A stretch of 64,000 bases of DNA, taken from Myotis daubentonii. Lineage: Eukaryota > Chordata > Mammalia > Chiroptera > Vespertilionidae. The translations under genes and the position numbers were made by a program. The notes below the pieces were generated by a model that worked only from the letters and a program-made list of their open reading frames with translations, was not told the origin of the DNA and did no database searches. Below, one piece after another: positions 13,103 through 25,309 of this stretch. The stretch spans positions 70,205,754-70,269,753 of the forward strand of contig NC_081847.1 in assembly GCF_963259705.1 (NCBI RefSeq), written 5' to 3'. Each line of letters begins with the position of its first letter. Position 1 is the stretch's first letter.

Positions 13103-13737
13103 TCCTATCTAATAAAAGAGAAACATGGTAATTGGCGTATGACCGCTACCCTTCCCATTGGCTAATCAGGACGATATGCAAATTAACTGCCAGCCAAGAT
13201 GGCGGCTGGCAGCCAGGCAGCTTGAAACTAACATGAGGCTTGCTTGCTTCAGGGACGGAGGACTCCAACGTTTTCCGCCTGCCACTGCAGGCCTCTGAGC
13301 TGGCAGTTTGAAACATAGTTACAAAAATAGAAGCTAAACAAAACCCCAGAAACTAGCTTTCAGCGAGCCCAGGATCTCAGAGCTGTAGTTGATACAGAGT
13401 TTCGATTGTACAACCTAAACAAACCAGATACCTGCTTTCAGGAGCGGAGGCCTAAGAGCTGGAGCCTCAGAGCTAAAGCTGGCTCAGAATAAAAAAAAAG
13501 AAAAGAAAAAGAGCAGTTGGGAGCTTCAGTCCCAGCCTGAAAACAGCCCTCAGCCCCTCAGCCAGACTGGCCAGGCACCCCAGTGGGGACCCCCACCCTG
13601 AAGGGTGTGTGACCAGCTGCAAACAGCCATCATCCCCTCTCCAAGGCTGGCCAGGCACCCTAGTGGGGACCCCACCCTGATCCGGGACACCCTTCAGGGC
13701 AAACCAGCCAGCCCCCACCCATGCACCAGGCCTCTAT
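13103..13737 (+). mobile_element. HeliBat Helitron, first of a head-to-tail pair
   Basis: 5' end TCCTATCTAATAAAAGAG; 3' part ends CATGCACCAGGCCTCTA, immediately followed by the next element's TC end. Confidence 0.8.
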
Positions 13738-14416
13738 TCTATATAGTAAAAGGGTAATATGCCTCCCAGCACCGGGATCAGTGGAGCCGCGAGGTCTCCC
13801 GGCACCGGGATCAGCATGACAGGGGGCAGTGCCCAAACCCCCTGATCGCCCTGTGGCTGTGTGTGTGTGTGACAGGGGGCGGGGCCACAACCTCCCTATC
13901 GGCCCTGCTCTGTTCCTGACAGGGGAAGGCGCCCCAACCTCCTGATCAGCCCTGCTCTGTGTGTGATAGTGGGCGGCGCCCCAACCCCCTGATCCGCCCT
14001 GCTCTGTGCGTGACAGGGGGGAGCTCCCCAAACCCCTGATGGGCCCTGCTCTGTGCGTGACAGGGGGTGGCGCCGCAACCTCCCCATCGACCCTGCCTCG
14101 AGTGTGACAGGGGGCGGTGCCCTAACCCCCCAATCGGCCCTACCCTGAGCGTGACTGAGGGTGGCATCGCAACCTCCCAATCCGCTCTGCTCTGTGCATG
14201 ACAGGGGGCGGCGCCCCAATTCCCCAATCGACCCTGCTTTGAGCCCGACCAGGGGCTGCACCTAGGGATTGGGCCTGCCCTCTGCCACCTGGGAGCAGGC
14301 CTAAGCCAGCAGGTCGTTATCTCCCGAGGGATCCCAGACTGCGAGAGGGCACAGGCCGGGCTGAGGGACTCCCCTCTCCCACCCAGTGCACAAATTTTTG
14401 TGCACCGGGCCTCTAG
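13738..14416 (+). mobile_element. HeliBat Helitron, second of the pair, with minisatellite
   Basis: 5' end TCTATATAGTAAAAGGGT; 3' hairpin GTGCACAAATTTTTGTGCAC ending GGGCCTCTAG, then T. Confidence 0.88.
13812..14250 (+). repeat. GC-rich minisatellite inside the Helitron
   Basis: About nine diverged units of roughly 47 bp containing GACAGGGGGCGGCGCCCCAA and GGCCCTGCTCTGTG. It keeps several reverse frames open, which explains the long minus-strand ORFs here. Confidence 0.85.
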
Positions 14417-15287
14417 TACCATATATAAGACCCTTAAGTAGAAAGGAGAGGAACAAGGAAGTTACAATGGCAAAAAGAGCTTGGTTATTGCAAGGCCACT
14501 TTTTATTTTACAGACTTTAAGGTGAAATGTACACATAAGTTTCTTTATAAAACAGGAATTTTGGATAAAAAATTAAAGGGATATGGAAAATAATAGTAAC
14601 ATTCTCCTTAGACTCTTGCCAGGCCCTGGCTTTGCCTGTGTCATCTCATTTCATCTCATGACACACCTGAGGGAAGGTGTTATTTGGCTTCATTTCCAGA
14701 GACTGGGGAGTTGGAGACACCCCATCACCATTCAGCAAAGGCAGAGCTGGACTGAGTCCCAGAGTAGCCAGGATCCTTAGCTCTTACTCTGCTCCAGAAC
14801 CTCTCATGAACAGAAATTGCCAAATTTCTATTTTGTTTTTGTTTTCTCAGCCTATTCTAAATTTTTAAAAGAAAATATAAATTAGTATTTAAGAAAAAAA
14901 GTGTACAAGAGACTGAGTCCAGCAGGCAAAAGTGAAGCAGGCAGTGGATTCCTGAGGGGTTCTGGGCTATGCAGTGAAGCTTTTCTTCGTGAGAACAATT
15001 CAGTAAAGGTTAGGATTAGTCTACTCCTTGCCAGCCTCCCTTGCATCCCATTTTGAAAGTCAGAATTGTAGCCTCAGTATGTGCACGGCCTGGTGGTTGG
15101 TTCTAGTGTTCTGTGGCAAAGACGTCAGTTCCTGTTTTTATGAGACTCCTGTTCTAGATAGAAAAAATACTAAGTTAAACAATTACAGTGCAGCGTGATA
15201 AGGGTTAATATAGGGGTAAAATAGGGTGCTGTGAAAGGACAAAGAGAATGACTCATTTCATCTGGGCTAGAATGACTCATTTCATTT
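14417..15287. other. No feature recognised
   Basis: Apparently unique sequence; no gene or repeat identified. Confidence 0.4.
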
Positions 15288-16432
15288 AGTGCTAGAGCTC
15301 ATGTTAGGGTTAGGGTTAGGGCTAAGCTTAGGGTTAGGGTTATTTTCATGGTTAGGGCTAGAGCTAGAATTAGGGTTAGGGTTAGGTTTAGGGCTAGGGT
15401 TAGGGTTAGAGTTAGGTTTAGGGCTAGGGCTAGGGTTAGGGTCTGTATTAGGGCTAGGGCTAGGGCTAGGTTTAGGGCTAGGGCTAGGGTTAGGGTTAGA
15501 GTTAGGGCTAATTTAGGGTAAGGGTAGGGTTAGGGTTAGTGTTAGGTTTAGGGTTAGTGTTGTGTTATGGTTAGGGCTAGGGAAAAGGTATGGTTATGGT
15601 TAGGCGTAGGATTAGTCTATGGCTGTATTTAGGGTTAGTGTTACTGTTAAGATTAAGGCTAGGGCTAAGGCTAGTGCTAGGGTTAGTGTAAGGGTTAGGG
15701 TTAAGGTTGGGGTTAGGGTTTGGAACTGGGTCCTTGGCTGTACATTGGAATTACCTAGAGACCTAGTGTTAGAGTTGGGGTTAGGGCTAGGGCTAGGTTT
15801 AGGTTTAGGGCTAGGGTTAGGGTTATGTTAGAGTTAGGATTAGGTCTATTGTTAGGGTCAGGGGTAGGGCTAGGGCTAGGGTTAGGTTTTAAGTCTAAGT
15901 TTAGTGCTAGGGTTAGTGCTAGGGTTAGGGTTAAGATTAAGGCTAGGTTGCCCTAGCTGGTTTGGCTGAGTGGGTAGAGCATCAGCCTGTGGACTTAAGG
16001 GTCCTGAGATCAATTCCAGGCAAGGGCACATGGCATGGTTGTGGGCTTGATCTCCAGTAGGGTGTGTGCAGGAGGCAGCCAATCAATAATTCTCTCTCAT
16101 CATAGATTTTTTTTTTAAATCTCTCTCCCTTTCCCTTCCTCTCTAAACTCAATAAAAATAAATAAAAATAAAAAGATTAGGGCTAGATCTAGGGTTAGGG
16201 TTAAGTTTAGGTCTAGGGTTAGGGTTAGTGCTATGGTTAGGTTTAGGGTTAAGATTAAGACTAGAGCTAGGGTTAAGGTTAGGGTTAATGTTATAGTTAG
16301 TGCTAGGGTGAGGTTTAGGATTAGGGTTAGGGTTAGGCTGAGGTTTAGGGTTAGGGTTAGGGTTAGGGTTTAGGGCTAGGTTTAGTGTTAGGGTTAGGGC
16401 TAGGGTTAGGTGTAGGGTTAGGTGAAGTCCTG
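15288..16432 (+). repeat. Interstitial telomeric repeat block
   Basis: Degenerate TTAGGG array in one orientation, with GCTAGG, GTTTAGGG and GTTAGTG variants, spanning about 1.1 kb including a SINE at 15951-16175. A non-telomeric stretch near 15722-15775 also interrupts it. Confidence 0.93.
15951..16175 (+). mobile_element. VES SINE inside the telomeric block
   Basis: GGTTTGGCTGAGTGGGTAGA head and AATAAAAATAAATAAAAATA tail; telomeric repeats on both sides. Confidence 0.88.
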
Positions 16433-17017
16433 CCTCTTTGGGTAATGTGTTGAGATGAGGCTTACTAATGCTTATGTAATCACAGTCATGTAACCCTGAA
16501 ACTGCTATAAAAATACTCTATAGAGTCACACCAGCCAGCCTTTCCCATGGATATAACACCTGGGTTCTACCTGAGCTCAGTATCTCCCTGCTGAATGGGT
16601 CCTGGATTATGAAGCAATGCTGATGCATTCACTGATGGCCAGTGTGTGGCCTGAGTAGTTAATTATGTACAAGATGCAGAGGAAATTAGCACGGCTGACT
16701 TACCAGGGCTTGAGCGAGAGTGAAAGTGTGCACACACACTTATACTCCTCCATTAACCTCCACTTGCTACCATTTATCCAGCTCCTTTGAGTGGTGTTAA
16801 TAAAAGGATAGTTTAAGTGAAAATACCATTGTTTTAGCTTGGAAACTCTGGTGGCTTCAGAAGGATTATTAGAAGATCCTAAGCTGATCCTTTTCCCTAC
16901 AAACAGTCTGAATCAAAATCCACCAAGTTATGAATAGTTCCTTTGTTTTGGGGTGGAGTGACAGAGGGCTCTATTTTGCGCACCTTTCTTGGGACATTGG
17001 TAAAGTAATAAAAATGA

Positions 17018-17052
<35 letters not shown>

Positions 17053-18856
17053 GGAAAAACCTGGAACCCAGAAAGAGTGAGTTGCTGGCAGCTGCTACCC
17101 TTTGCAGACTCCATGTAATGACCAAGTTCTTCCATTTCACATGGCCTCATGTGTTCTCACAAAACCTGAGGCACCGTGTCCTCTTCATCTTTGACATGCG
17201 GAAGCTGACAGGCTCAGAGCTGGAAAGTGGGCTGACCAAGTCCACATAGAGTGTGAAGAGCTCAGCTTGACTTCCAACTCAGGACACTGTTAATCTGGAG
17301 GCTGGTAGAGCCTGTTCCCTGGCACAGGCTCAGACCTGAGTGCCCTGTGTCGTGTTGCTGAGCGCATCCTCCCCCCTCCGCCCCCCCCCCCCCTCCTGCT
17401 CTATGTGGCATAATTTGCCCTGGATCACATTCTGCCCCAGGGAGTGAGAACAGCCCTAGGAGGGGAATAACAGAAAAGAAACACAATCTAAATGACAAAG
17501 GCTATTCTGACCTTATGGGAATATTGGTGCCCCTACAGAGGCTAGGAGAGGAAAACCGGGAAAACTCACACCAGGAATGCCAGGCTGGACCCTGATACTT
17601 ACAAAATGCCCTTGGAAACATGCCTCATTTGCCCATCTTCTTTTTCCACACTTTGCCTTTTGGTCTGTGGGAGAAAAATATTTTCAAATATTATCTGGTT
17701 AAAGTTTATTCTTATAGATATAATATTTTATTTTCCATTACTTCCATCTTTAAGACTAGATCATGAAGCTAAGTTCTTCTGCCACAGGGAAAGTAAAACC
17801 TTAAAGAACTCAGTGGCAATTCGGAGTCATAATTATTTGTCTCCAATGTGGAGCCTTGAAAGATGTGGGTTTTAATTGCAAGGGCCAGTCTCTGAAGACA
17901 GAAATTGCTAAAATTTACTGAGTAATAATTATATAGAGCTTGCGTGGATTATCTATTTTATTCTCATTATTATTGTTCTAGTCTTAAAGATGAGAAAGTT
18001 GATGCCCAGAGAGAGGTGAATTAACTTGTCGGAGATCATTCAGCTAGGAAGTGGTAGAGCCAGGATTTGAGTCTAGTTCTCTGGCTCTGGGCCCATATTT
18101 CATCACTTTGTACCTTGTCTCATATGTAGGGTATTGTGTTCAGGGAAGGGAACCAAGCAGAGAATAAAACATTTTAGAAGCTCACTGGTTGAGTCTCCTG
18201 CCTTGTGGTTCTTTTGGGACCTCATTTGAGACTTACAATCTTGCAAGTTTGAAAAAATGAGTCCCCATTTTGTGCATGAGAAAAAAAAAGGCAAAAATGG
18301 GGAATTGTCTTACTCAAGGTCATAGAAAGATAGTTGCAAGATAGGATTGGAAACTAGATGTCTCATCAACACTCTAATGTCCTTTCTCTGCTCTTCATTC
18401 AGCAGACTTTGGTGAATTTTCCTGGTGATTAATCGAAGCTTCCCTTGGGCTGGAGGATCTCCAAAACCCAGGAATACTAGGGGCCAAAGGATGGTGTTTG
18501 GTCAAAGAGGGCAAGCAAAAACAGAACAATTTGCTTTTAGATTTTGGTGACAGATAGATATAGTGTCCCAGACCCCAGGATAAAGCTGAATGCTGGGACA
18601 GGACAGGGTCTGTGAATGGAGGGGTCTGTAGATGTGTTCAGAGAGTTAGATTCATAGATTCATAGAAGTGGTGATGAGGAGAGAAGGATTCTGGAGTTCA
18701 GGGGTGGAGGAAGACTCTTAATCATGACATTTATGGAAATTATTCTTGGTAAAGAGAGGGAGAATGTTAGAGAGAATGACGTAGTGGCTGGTAAGATATT
18801 CTTCTGTTGAGCTCCCACCAGCAGCTCCAGGGTCAGGCCTGGGCACGAGAAGCTCC
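16433..18856. other. 3' side of WFDC13; no other gene recognised
   Basis: Would hold a third WFDC13 exon if one exists. Poly(T) at 17022-17048 and poly(C) near 17380-17392 are simple repeats. No Kunitz (SPINT4-like) exon was seen. Confidence 0.4.
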
Positions 18857-19011
18857 TTACTTTTTTTGGATTATATTTTTGTTGAATGTGCAGACTGTCC
18901 CGCAGAAGGCAGAGCAGCACTGAAGTCCATGTGGGCAATCTTCCTGCATTGAACAGAAATTAGTACAGTTTCCAGCGTCCACTCTGCACGGCGGAGGCTC
19001 CAAAATATACT
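18857..19011 (-). CDS. WFDC13: WFDC13 exon 2 (four-disulfide core), coding part
   Basis: 155 bp after the acceptor TGTTCTGTGTTCCAG. It encodes all eight core cysteines. The end is either the TAA at 18857-18859 or a phase-2 donor two bases earlier. Confidence 0.87.
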
Positions 19012-21272
19012 CTGGAACACAGAACAGGAAAGAAAGGGCCTAACCAACAGCCTGGAGTAACGTTCAGAACTCCAGAAGCCCAAGGAGCTGCCAGGAAACC
19101 AGCCACCTTGAGCTCCCTTGTGTGGCCACAGGAAAGTGGAATAAGATTTTTTTTCCTCACCTGCTGCCTTCTATAGAGTTCTCAGCAGGGAAAATCAGGG
19201 CTTGGATATTTGATCAAAGACACAGTTTGTTAGAACCCTACATCCATTGGTCATTCACCATCCTTGCAGATCAGATGCCCAGTCCCCAGAAACTTGGTTG
19301 GGTCCAGTTCAAGGGAATGAATGGTACTTATGGTGAGCAAGAAACGGGTATGTAGATCCATTTGCACTGACTCATTATGTGGTCTCAAATGAGTCGTAAA
19401 GCCTCTCTTACAGTTTAGCCCAGGGTCAACCTAACATGTGTTATTTGTGTATAGAAGAATGAATGGAAGGGAATGTTTTGGGAAAGGATGAAGACCACAT
19501 AGCATACAAAAGGCACGGGCATCAGAATGCTAGAACCCAAATCACAAATGAGTTCTGGGTGTGACTTCTTTCCTGGGGAGAAGAGTGGGCATTTCAGAGT
19601 GGGGTCAGGTTCTGGGGTCAAAGATCAGCTTCTCCTTCTTCGCAGATCTTAGCTGTTCAGGAGAAGACTATGGATCTTCATGCTGACATCTCATTCCCCT
19701 CAGCCTCCAGCACTCAGATCAAAGCCAAGATTACCTCCACCAGGAGACTCTGTCCCAGGCCTTCAACTCACAGTCTTCTCTTTGTTTCTGATTTCTAAGG
19801 CATTAAGGATGGGCCTCATTAAGGATGGGCCCCATTAACCCCTTTATCTAAGCCCAGCCAGGCCTTAAATTTTGTATCTTGTGACATGTCCCTTCTTTAG
19901 GGCAAATGTCATAGGTGGGGCATTCTATAAGCCCCTGTTGATGTATTACTCTGCAGGTATTTGAAATTAGAAGTAGGTCTGTGGGATATCAAAGCTGGTC
20001 TCAAAAGAATAAGTGAATAAAAGTGGGGCTGTAATTATAACAGCAAATGGCACCAGAGATGGGGTGAAAGAAGCCCAGGCCCAAGCCGTTGACAATCGGA
20101 GTCAGTGCAAGAGGACATCCATTTTGGAGAGGATGGGCTTCAATGAAGAGCATGGGGAAGGAACCCATCAACCAGGATCTCAGAAAGATCGACCTTCTCA
20201 AGTTTTGACCCCTCTTCTGGGTATCCAGTTGCAATACCAGTCATAGCACTTGCCAGTCTTACAGAGAGCCTGTTGTGCCTATATCCAAATTTTAGTTCTT
20301 GATTCTCCAATTAACTCCACCCTGGATACGTCCATTCTCTTGCAGCTTGCTTAGCCCTCCTCAGTCATACAAACTTTCTCTGAGACCCTAAAACAGGACC
20401 TTGTCTATCTTGACACATGACATACCACACGTATTCCTGCTCTGAGCCCCCAATATTCTGAAGATGTCCTCAGAAACGTGCAGGCATGATGAATAATAGT
20501 TCATTTTCCTTTTGGTATCAGTCAAGGTCAACATTACTGTGGCCAGCGCTCTGGTTAGGTTGAGCTGGTCAATGGTGGCTGCTGGGATGGATTATATTTA
20601 CTGAGTAATAATTGTATAGAGCTTCAGATTGATGCTAATCACTGGTAATTGTGTGGGTACCTCTGAATTTTTAAACGGTGTAATAAAATGCAAGGCTTTC
20701 CTTTCTTCCTAAAACATCTTCCCAAACCAAGATTATGTAGGTTCCAGTTTGAGTTCTACCAACTTAATTTTCCTCTCTGCTTTAATGCTTGAAAAGTTAG
20801 CCCAAACATCCATGAAGGAACCAGGGCAGCAAAAATCAGCTGGGTGGTGAGGCTGATAACATTTGCTGTAGTTAATACTTACCGAGCATTTACCATGGTC
20901 CAGTAAGAGTGCTCTAGGTCTGCATGCATTATCTTAGTTTCTCCTCCCAACTACCCAGTATCATTATATTCATCACAAAGATAAATTCCAAGGCCCCGAT
21001 ACTTTGCCCAAGATCACTCATTAAGGAACAGAGCAGGTATTCCAACTTAGATCTTAATGACAATAAAATCTGGACTCTTGAACATACGGTGTTTTCTCAT
21101 GAGGTATGCCCCTGAATTGGCCCTCAGATCCCCCCATCTGTACAGATGCTTCTTCCCTCGCCTGGGCTGGGCCCCAGCACCTACTCATAAATTGTTGCTT
21201 GGGACTCGCAGGCACCAGCTGTGGTGCTAGATGAATCACCAGCAGGAGCTGAAGGAGCAGCACAGGCTTCAT
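18857..21272 (-). CDS. WFDC13: WFDC13, WAP four-disulfide-core protein, spliced, two exons visible
   Basis: Small secreted WFDC protein. Exon 1 is 21272-21185: ATG, then a leucine-rich signal peptide beginning MKPVLLLQLLL and ending near VPASPKQQ, 29 codons plus one base, with donor GTAGGT. Exon 2 is 19011-18857 after a pyrimidine-rich acceptor. Joining restores a Lys codon and runs into YILEPPPC. The core has eight cysteines in WAP order (C-x6-C-x3-C-x5-C-x5-CC-x3-C-x3-C). The predicted product is 80 residues, ending QKK-stop. From memory, human WFDC13 (93 aa) has a very similar signal peptide and the same LEPPPC and MQEDC segments, so the symbol is well supported. The TAA overlaps a good splice donor (GTAAGG), so a further 3' exon may exist; I did not find one. 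The gene lies head-to-head with WFDC10B, 4.4 kb away. Role is inferred from the family: protease inhibition or innate defence in the male tract. Confidence 0.88.
21185..21272 (-). CDS. WFDC13: WFDC13 exon 1 (signal peptide), coding part
   Basis: 88 bp, phase 1 at the 3' end, donor GTAGGT directly after ATGA. A VES SINE (21621-21821) and an old L1 lie upstream. Confidence 0.88.
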
Positions 21273-21620
21273 GCTGCTGGCAGGATGGTGGTAAGTCCTG
21301 GCTGAGGACTGCTGGGTTTGAACAGGCGCAGGTTAGGGGAAATGAGAGGGAAGGAGGGAAAAGAGAAGGCATGCTGTGATTGGTTATCTGGAGGGTTTGG
21401 CAGAAATCCAAGCTCCTCCTGACCACACCCACTCCAGGATGTGGTATCGTTTTCAAATCTACACCCTTTTCATCTGCCTAAGCTTAGCCTTGTTATTTCT
21501 CTCATCCAAGTCTTGTTAATGTTCTTTCACAAAACTTTGTAAGTTTTCCATGTCTTTGTTATATTTATTCCTAGAGGCTTGAATCTTCAAATGAAATCGT
21601 AAATAGTATTGTAACTCTTT

Positions 21621-21821
21621 TAAAAAATATATATTTTATTGATGTTTCACAGAGAGGAAGGGAGAGGAATAAAGAGTTAGAAACATCGATCAGTTGCCTC
21701 CTGCACACCCTCTACTGGGGATGTGCCCGCAACCAAGGTACATGCTCTTGACTGGAATTGAACCTGGGACCCTTCAGTCCGCAGGCCGACGCTCTATCCG
21801 CTGAGCCAAACCAGTTAGGGC
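21621..21821 (-). mobile_element. VES SINE with target duplication
   Basis: Flanked by AGTATTGTAACTCTTT at 21605-21620 and 21822-21837. Lies about 350 bp upstream of WFDC13 exon 1. Confidence 0.9.
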
Positions 21822-22161
21822 AGTATTGTAACTCTTTGGTTATTTGTTTTCATTTGTTATTTTCAATAATATAACATTATCTCAGCTTCAGGTGTACATC
21901 CAATGATTAGACATTTATATAACTTGGCAAGTGATCTGATAAACCTAGTACCTAGATATACAATTATGTGTATATTTTCTGTATTGCTGGGGGTGTAACA
22001 CCGGGTACCATAGAGAGTTATTACAATATTATTGATAATATTCCCTACGCTATGCTTTACATCCCCATGACTATTCTGTAACTATCAATTTGTACTTCTT
22101 AATCTCTTCCCTTTTTTAACCCCCAAACTCCCTTTCATATGGCAACCATCAAAATGTTCTT

Positions 22162-22372
22162 GCCCTAACGGGTTTGGCTCAGCGGATGGAGTGTCGGCCT
22201 GCGGACTGAAAGTCCCAGGTTCGATTCCGGTCAAGGGCATGTACCTTGGTTGCGGGCACATTCCCAGTGGGAGGTGTGCAGGAGGCAGCTGATCGATGTA
22301 TCTCTCTCATCGATGTTTCTAACCCTCTATCCTCTCTCTTCCTCTCTGTAAAACATTAATAAAATATGTTAA
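22162..22372 (+). mobile_element. VES SINE
   Basis: GGGTTTGGCTCAGCGGATGG head, GGTTCGATTCCGG box, tail near TAAAATATGTTAAAA. Confidence 0.88.
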
Positions 22373-22544
22373 AAGTGTTCTTTGTATTTATGATTTTGTT
22401 TCTATTGTTCTTGTTTATTTATTTTGGTTTTTAGATTCCACACACAAGTGAAATCATATGGCATTTGTCTTTTTCCGTCTGACCTTATTTCATTCAGCAC
22501 AATACCCTCTATGCCCATCCATCTTTTTTTCATTTTACTATTTA

Positions 22545-22742
22545 AAAAAATCTTTATTGATTAAAGAGAGGATGGGAGAGGGGGAGAGAGATAGGAACAT
22601 CAATGATGAGAAAGAATTATTGATAGACTGCCTCATGCACAATCAGGGATAGAACTCACAACCCAGGCATATGCCCTGATCGGGAATTAAACCATGACTT
22701 CCTCATAGGTCAGTACTTAACCACTGAACCACTGTGGCCAGG
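22545..22742 (-). mobile_element. VES SINE, diverged
   Basis: Reverse body AATCTTTATTGATTAAAGAG to ACCACTGTGGCCAGGCC. Confidence 0.75.
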
Positions 22743-23310
22743 CCAGTTTACTATTTTTAAGGGATTTTACATCTATGTTCACAACGGAACTGGGCCTGTC
22801 ACTTTCCTTTCTCGTATAGTCCTTGCCTGGTTTTGTAGCAAGTTTACACTGACCTCAGAGAATGTGCTGAATCACAGTATTCCCACCCCCCCCCCTTTTA
22901 AAAAAAATAAATTAAGTCTTTGGAATTTTTTGTGCAAGATAAAGATAATTAGTTACTTGATTCCTTAATTCCATTTTTTCTTGCACAGATATGTTCATGT
23001 GCACCTTGCTATTGTCATTCAGTAATATATCCAGAGTTCCCTTTTCTTATTTGTGGCTGCATTCTATGCCTCCATGTTCACACATCTTAGTCATTCAACC
23101 AATCTGCCATATATGGGCATTTATGTATTTTCCAAGATTTTGCTATTACAAATGTGCTGCAATAAACAATTATGTGTATATTTTCTGTATTGCTGGAGGT
23201 GTAACATCAGGGTCAAGTTCTAAAAGTGCAATTGCTGGTTAAATGGATAAAGTCATATGTAGTTTTGTGACATATTGCCAAATTTTACTCCATAAAGGTT
23301 GTACCATTTT

Positions 23311-23529
23311 TTTTTTAAAATATATTTTATTGATTTTTTACAGAGAGGAAGGGAGAGAGAAAGAGAGTCAGAAACATCGATGAGAGAGAAACATCGATCA
23401 GCCGCCCCCCGCACATCTCCCACCGGGGATGCGCCCACAACCCAGGCACACGCCCCCGACCGGAACCGAACCCAGGACCCCTCAGTCCGCAGGCCGACGC
23501 TCTATCCACTGAGCCAAACCGGTTTCGGC
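23311..23529 (-). mobile_element. VES SINE, young, with target duplication
   Basis: Flanked by GGTTGTACCATTTT at 23297-23310 and 23530-23543. Near-consensus tRNA-like part. Confidence 0.9.
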
Positions 23530-24170
23530 GGTTGTACCATTTTGTATTGCTACCAACCTTGTGAACATGTGTTTCCCATAACAAAATGTGTTGTCATGCT
23601 TTTGAATGTTTGCCAAAATGATAAGTGAAAATGTTATCTCTGTAGCTGTTGAGGTTCATTCATGTTGTAATATGTATCAGTACTTTATTCATTTTCATAT
23701 CTGAATAATATTCCATTGTATGTATATACCACGATTTGATTATCCATTCATTTGTTGATGGACATTTGGGTTGTTCCCACCCTTTGGTGATTGTGAATGG
23801 TGTAGTAAGAGCATTTGTGTACAAGTATTTTTTTAGTACTTATTTTATTTTGGGGCGTACATACCTATGAATAAAATTGATAGGTCATATGTATAACTTT
23901 ATATGTTTAACTCTTTGAGGAAACTGCAAACTGTTTTCACAGTGGTTGAACCATTTAACATTTTAATCACTGATGCATGAAGGTTCCAATTTCTCCACAT
24001 CCTTGCCAACACTTCTTATTTCCCTTTTATTGGATTATAATTATCCATGTGGGTATGAAGTGGTTGGTATATAATTGTGATTTTAATTTACATTTCACTA
24101 ATAACTAATAATGTTGAGAATATTTTCATGTACTGGATGATAATTTCTATATCATATATATATATTCATA

Positions 24171-25072
24171 CTAGGGGCCCAGTGCATGAAGATTCGTGCA
24201 CTGGGGGATGTGGACGAGGGGGTGGGGGTGGGGGTCCGTCAGCCCGACCTGCACCCTCTCCAATCTGGGAGTTTCTGTCTGTCTTTGCAATCATATGAGC
24301 GAATTGTCTGAGACCCCCCAACCCAGTTTGGTTTGTTGCTCACAGAATATTAGAGGCTTTTTTTTTTCCTTTGCTCCATTGGTGGAGATTTCCTGGAAGT
24401 TTTAGGTTATCATCCCTTTAATTTTTCTTAGACACTCTGATTTTTACTTATGTCTCTCACCTTTGCTTTCCCTCCATCCCCCACCGCAACAGTAATTTGC
24501 TCCAGGCTCACTTTGCTCTAGGACAGTGGTCAGCAAACTGTGGCTCGCAAGCCACATGTGGCTCTTTGGCCCCTTGAGTGTGGCTCTTCCTAAGCCTTAG
24601 GAGTACCCTAATTAAGTTAATAACAATGTACCTACCTGTATAGTTTAAGTTTAAAAAATTTGGCTTTCAAAAGAAATTTCAATCATTGTACTGTTGATAT
24701 TTGGCTCTGTTGACCACTGGTTTGCCGACCACGGGTCTAGGAGATCCGTCTGCCACCAGAACTACGATTCCCAGCATTCTTGGTGCTCCCTGTGCTCTGG
24801 GCTTCTGCTTCCGGTCCTGAGGCTGCCACCAGAACTACTATTCCCAGAATTCCTGTTGCTCCCCACGCTCTGGGTTTTCCCCAACTGAGGGAGCCACGTC
24901 CACCCAAGCCTCCGGCTCTCCAGCTCTGCTCTGTGTACACTAATTACCCACCATCTTTGTTGGGTTAATTTGCATACTCACTCCTCATTGGCTTGTGGCC
25001 GTGACTTGTGGGTGTGGCTTGAGTGTAGTGGAGGGATGGTTAATTTGCATGTTTCTCTTTCATTATATAGGA
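24171..25072 (-). mobile_element. HeliBat Helitron, minus strand, with nested nhAT
   Basis: Left end CTAGGGGCCCAGTGCATGAA is the reversed 3' hairpin; right end CTCTTTCATTATATAGGA is the reversed 5' end. An nhAT element sits at 24524-24734. Confidence 0.88.
24524..24734 (+). mobile_element. nhAT element nested in a Helitron
   Basis: CAGTGGTCAGCAAAC...GACCACGG with flanking CTCTAGGA and GTCTAGGA (7 of 8 match). It lies inside the minus-strand Helitron 24171-25072. Confidence 0.83.
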
Positions 25073-25095
25073 TATATATATATATATAATTAATC

Positions 25096-25309
25096 CTCAT
25101 TCGAGGATATTTTTCCATTGATTTATAGAGAGAATGGAAAGGAGAGGGAGAGACACAGAGAGAGAAACATTGATGCGAGAGAGACACAACAATTGGTTGC
25201 CGGGGATCAAGCCTGCAACTGAGGTATGAGCCCTTGACTGGAATCGAACCTGGGGTCCTTCAGTCCAGGGGCTAACACTCTATCCACTGAGCAAAACCAG
25301 CTAGGGCTA
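25096..25309 (-). mobile_element. VES SINE
   Basis: Reverse body, CCATTGATTTATAGAGAGAA to GCAAAACCAGCTAGGGCT. Close upstream of the WFDC10B unit. Confidence 0.82.

Larger units (their letters stand above)
21840..24170 (-). mobile_element. Old L1 fragment, minus strand, with three SINEs
   Basis: Antisense L1 3'-side text (AGTGAAATCATATGGCATTT, GTATATACCACGATTTGATT, CATTTGGGTTGTTCCCACC). SINEs at 22162-22372, 22545-22742 and 23311-23529. Confidence 0.75.

Noticed and set aside
13896..14422. Long minus-strand open frames of 120-158 codons
   Set aside because: They are kept open by the 47-bp GC-rich minisatellite of a Helitron; no protein family is recognisable.
15289..15831. Open frames rich in Leu-Gly and Val-Arg-Val repeats
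   Set aside because: They are translations of the degenerate TTAGGG array, not proteins.
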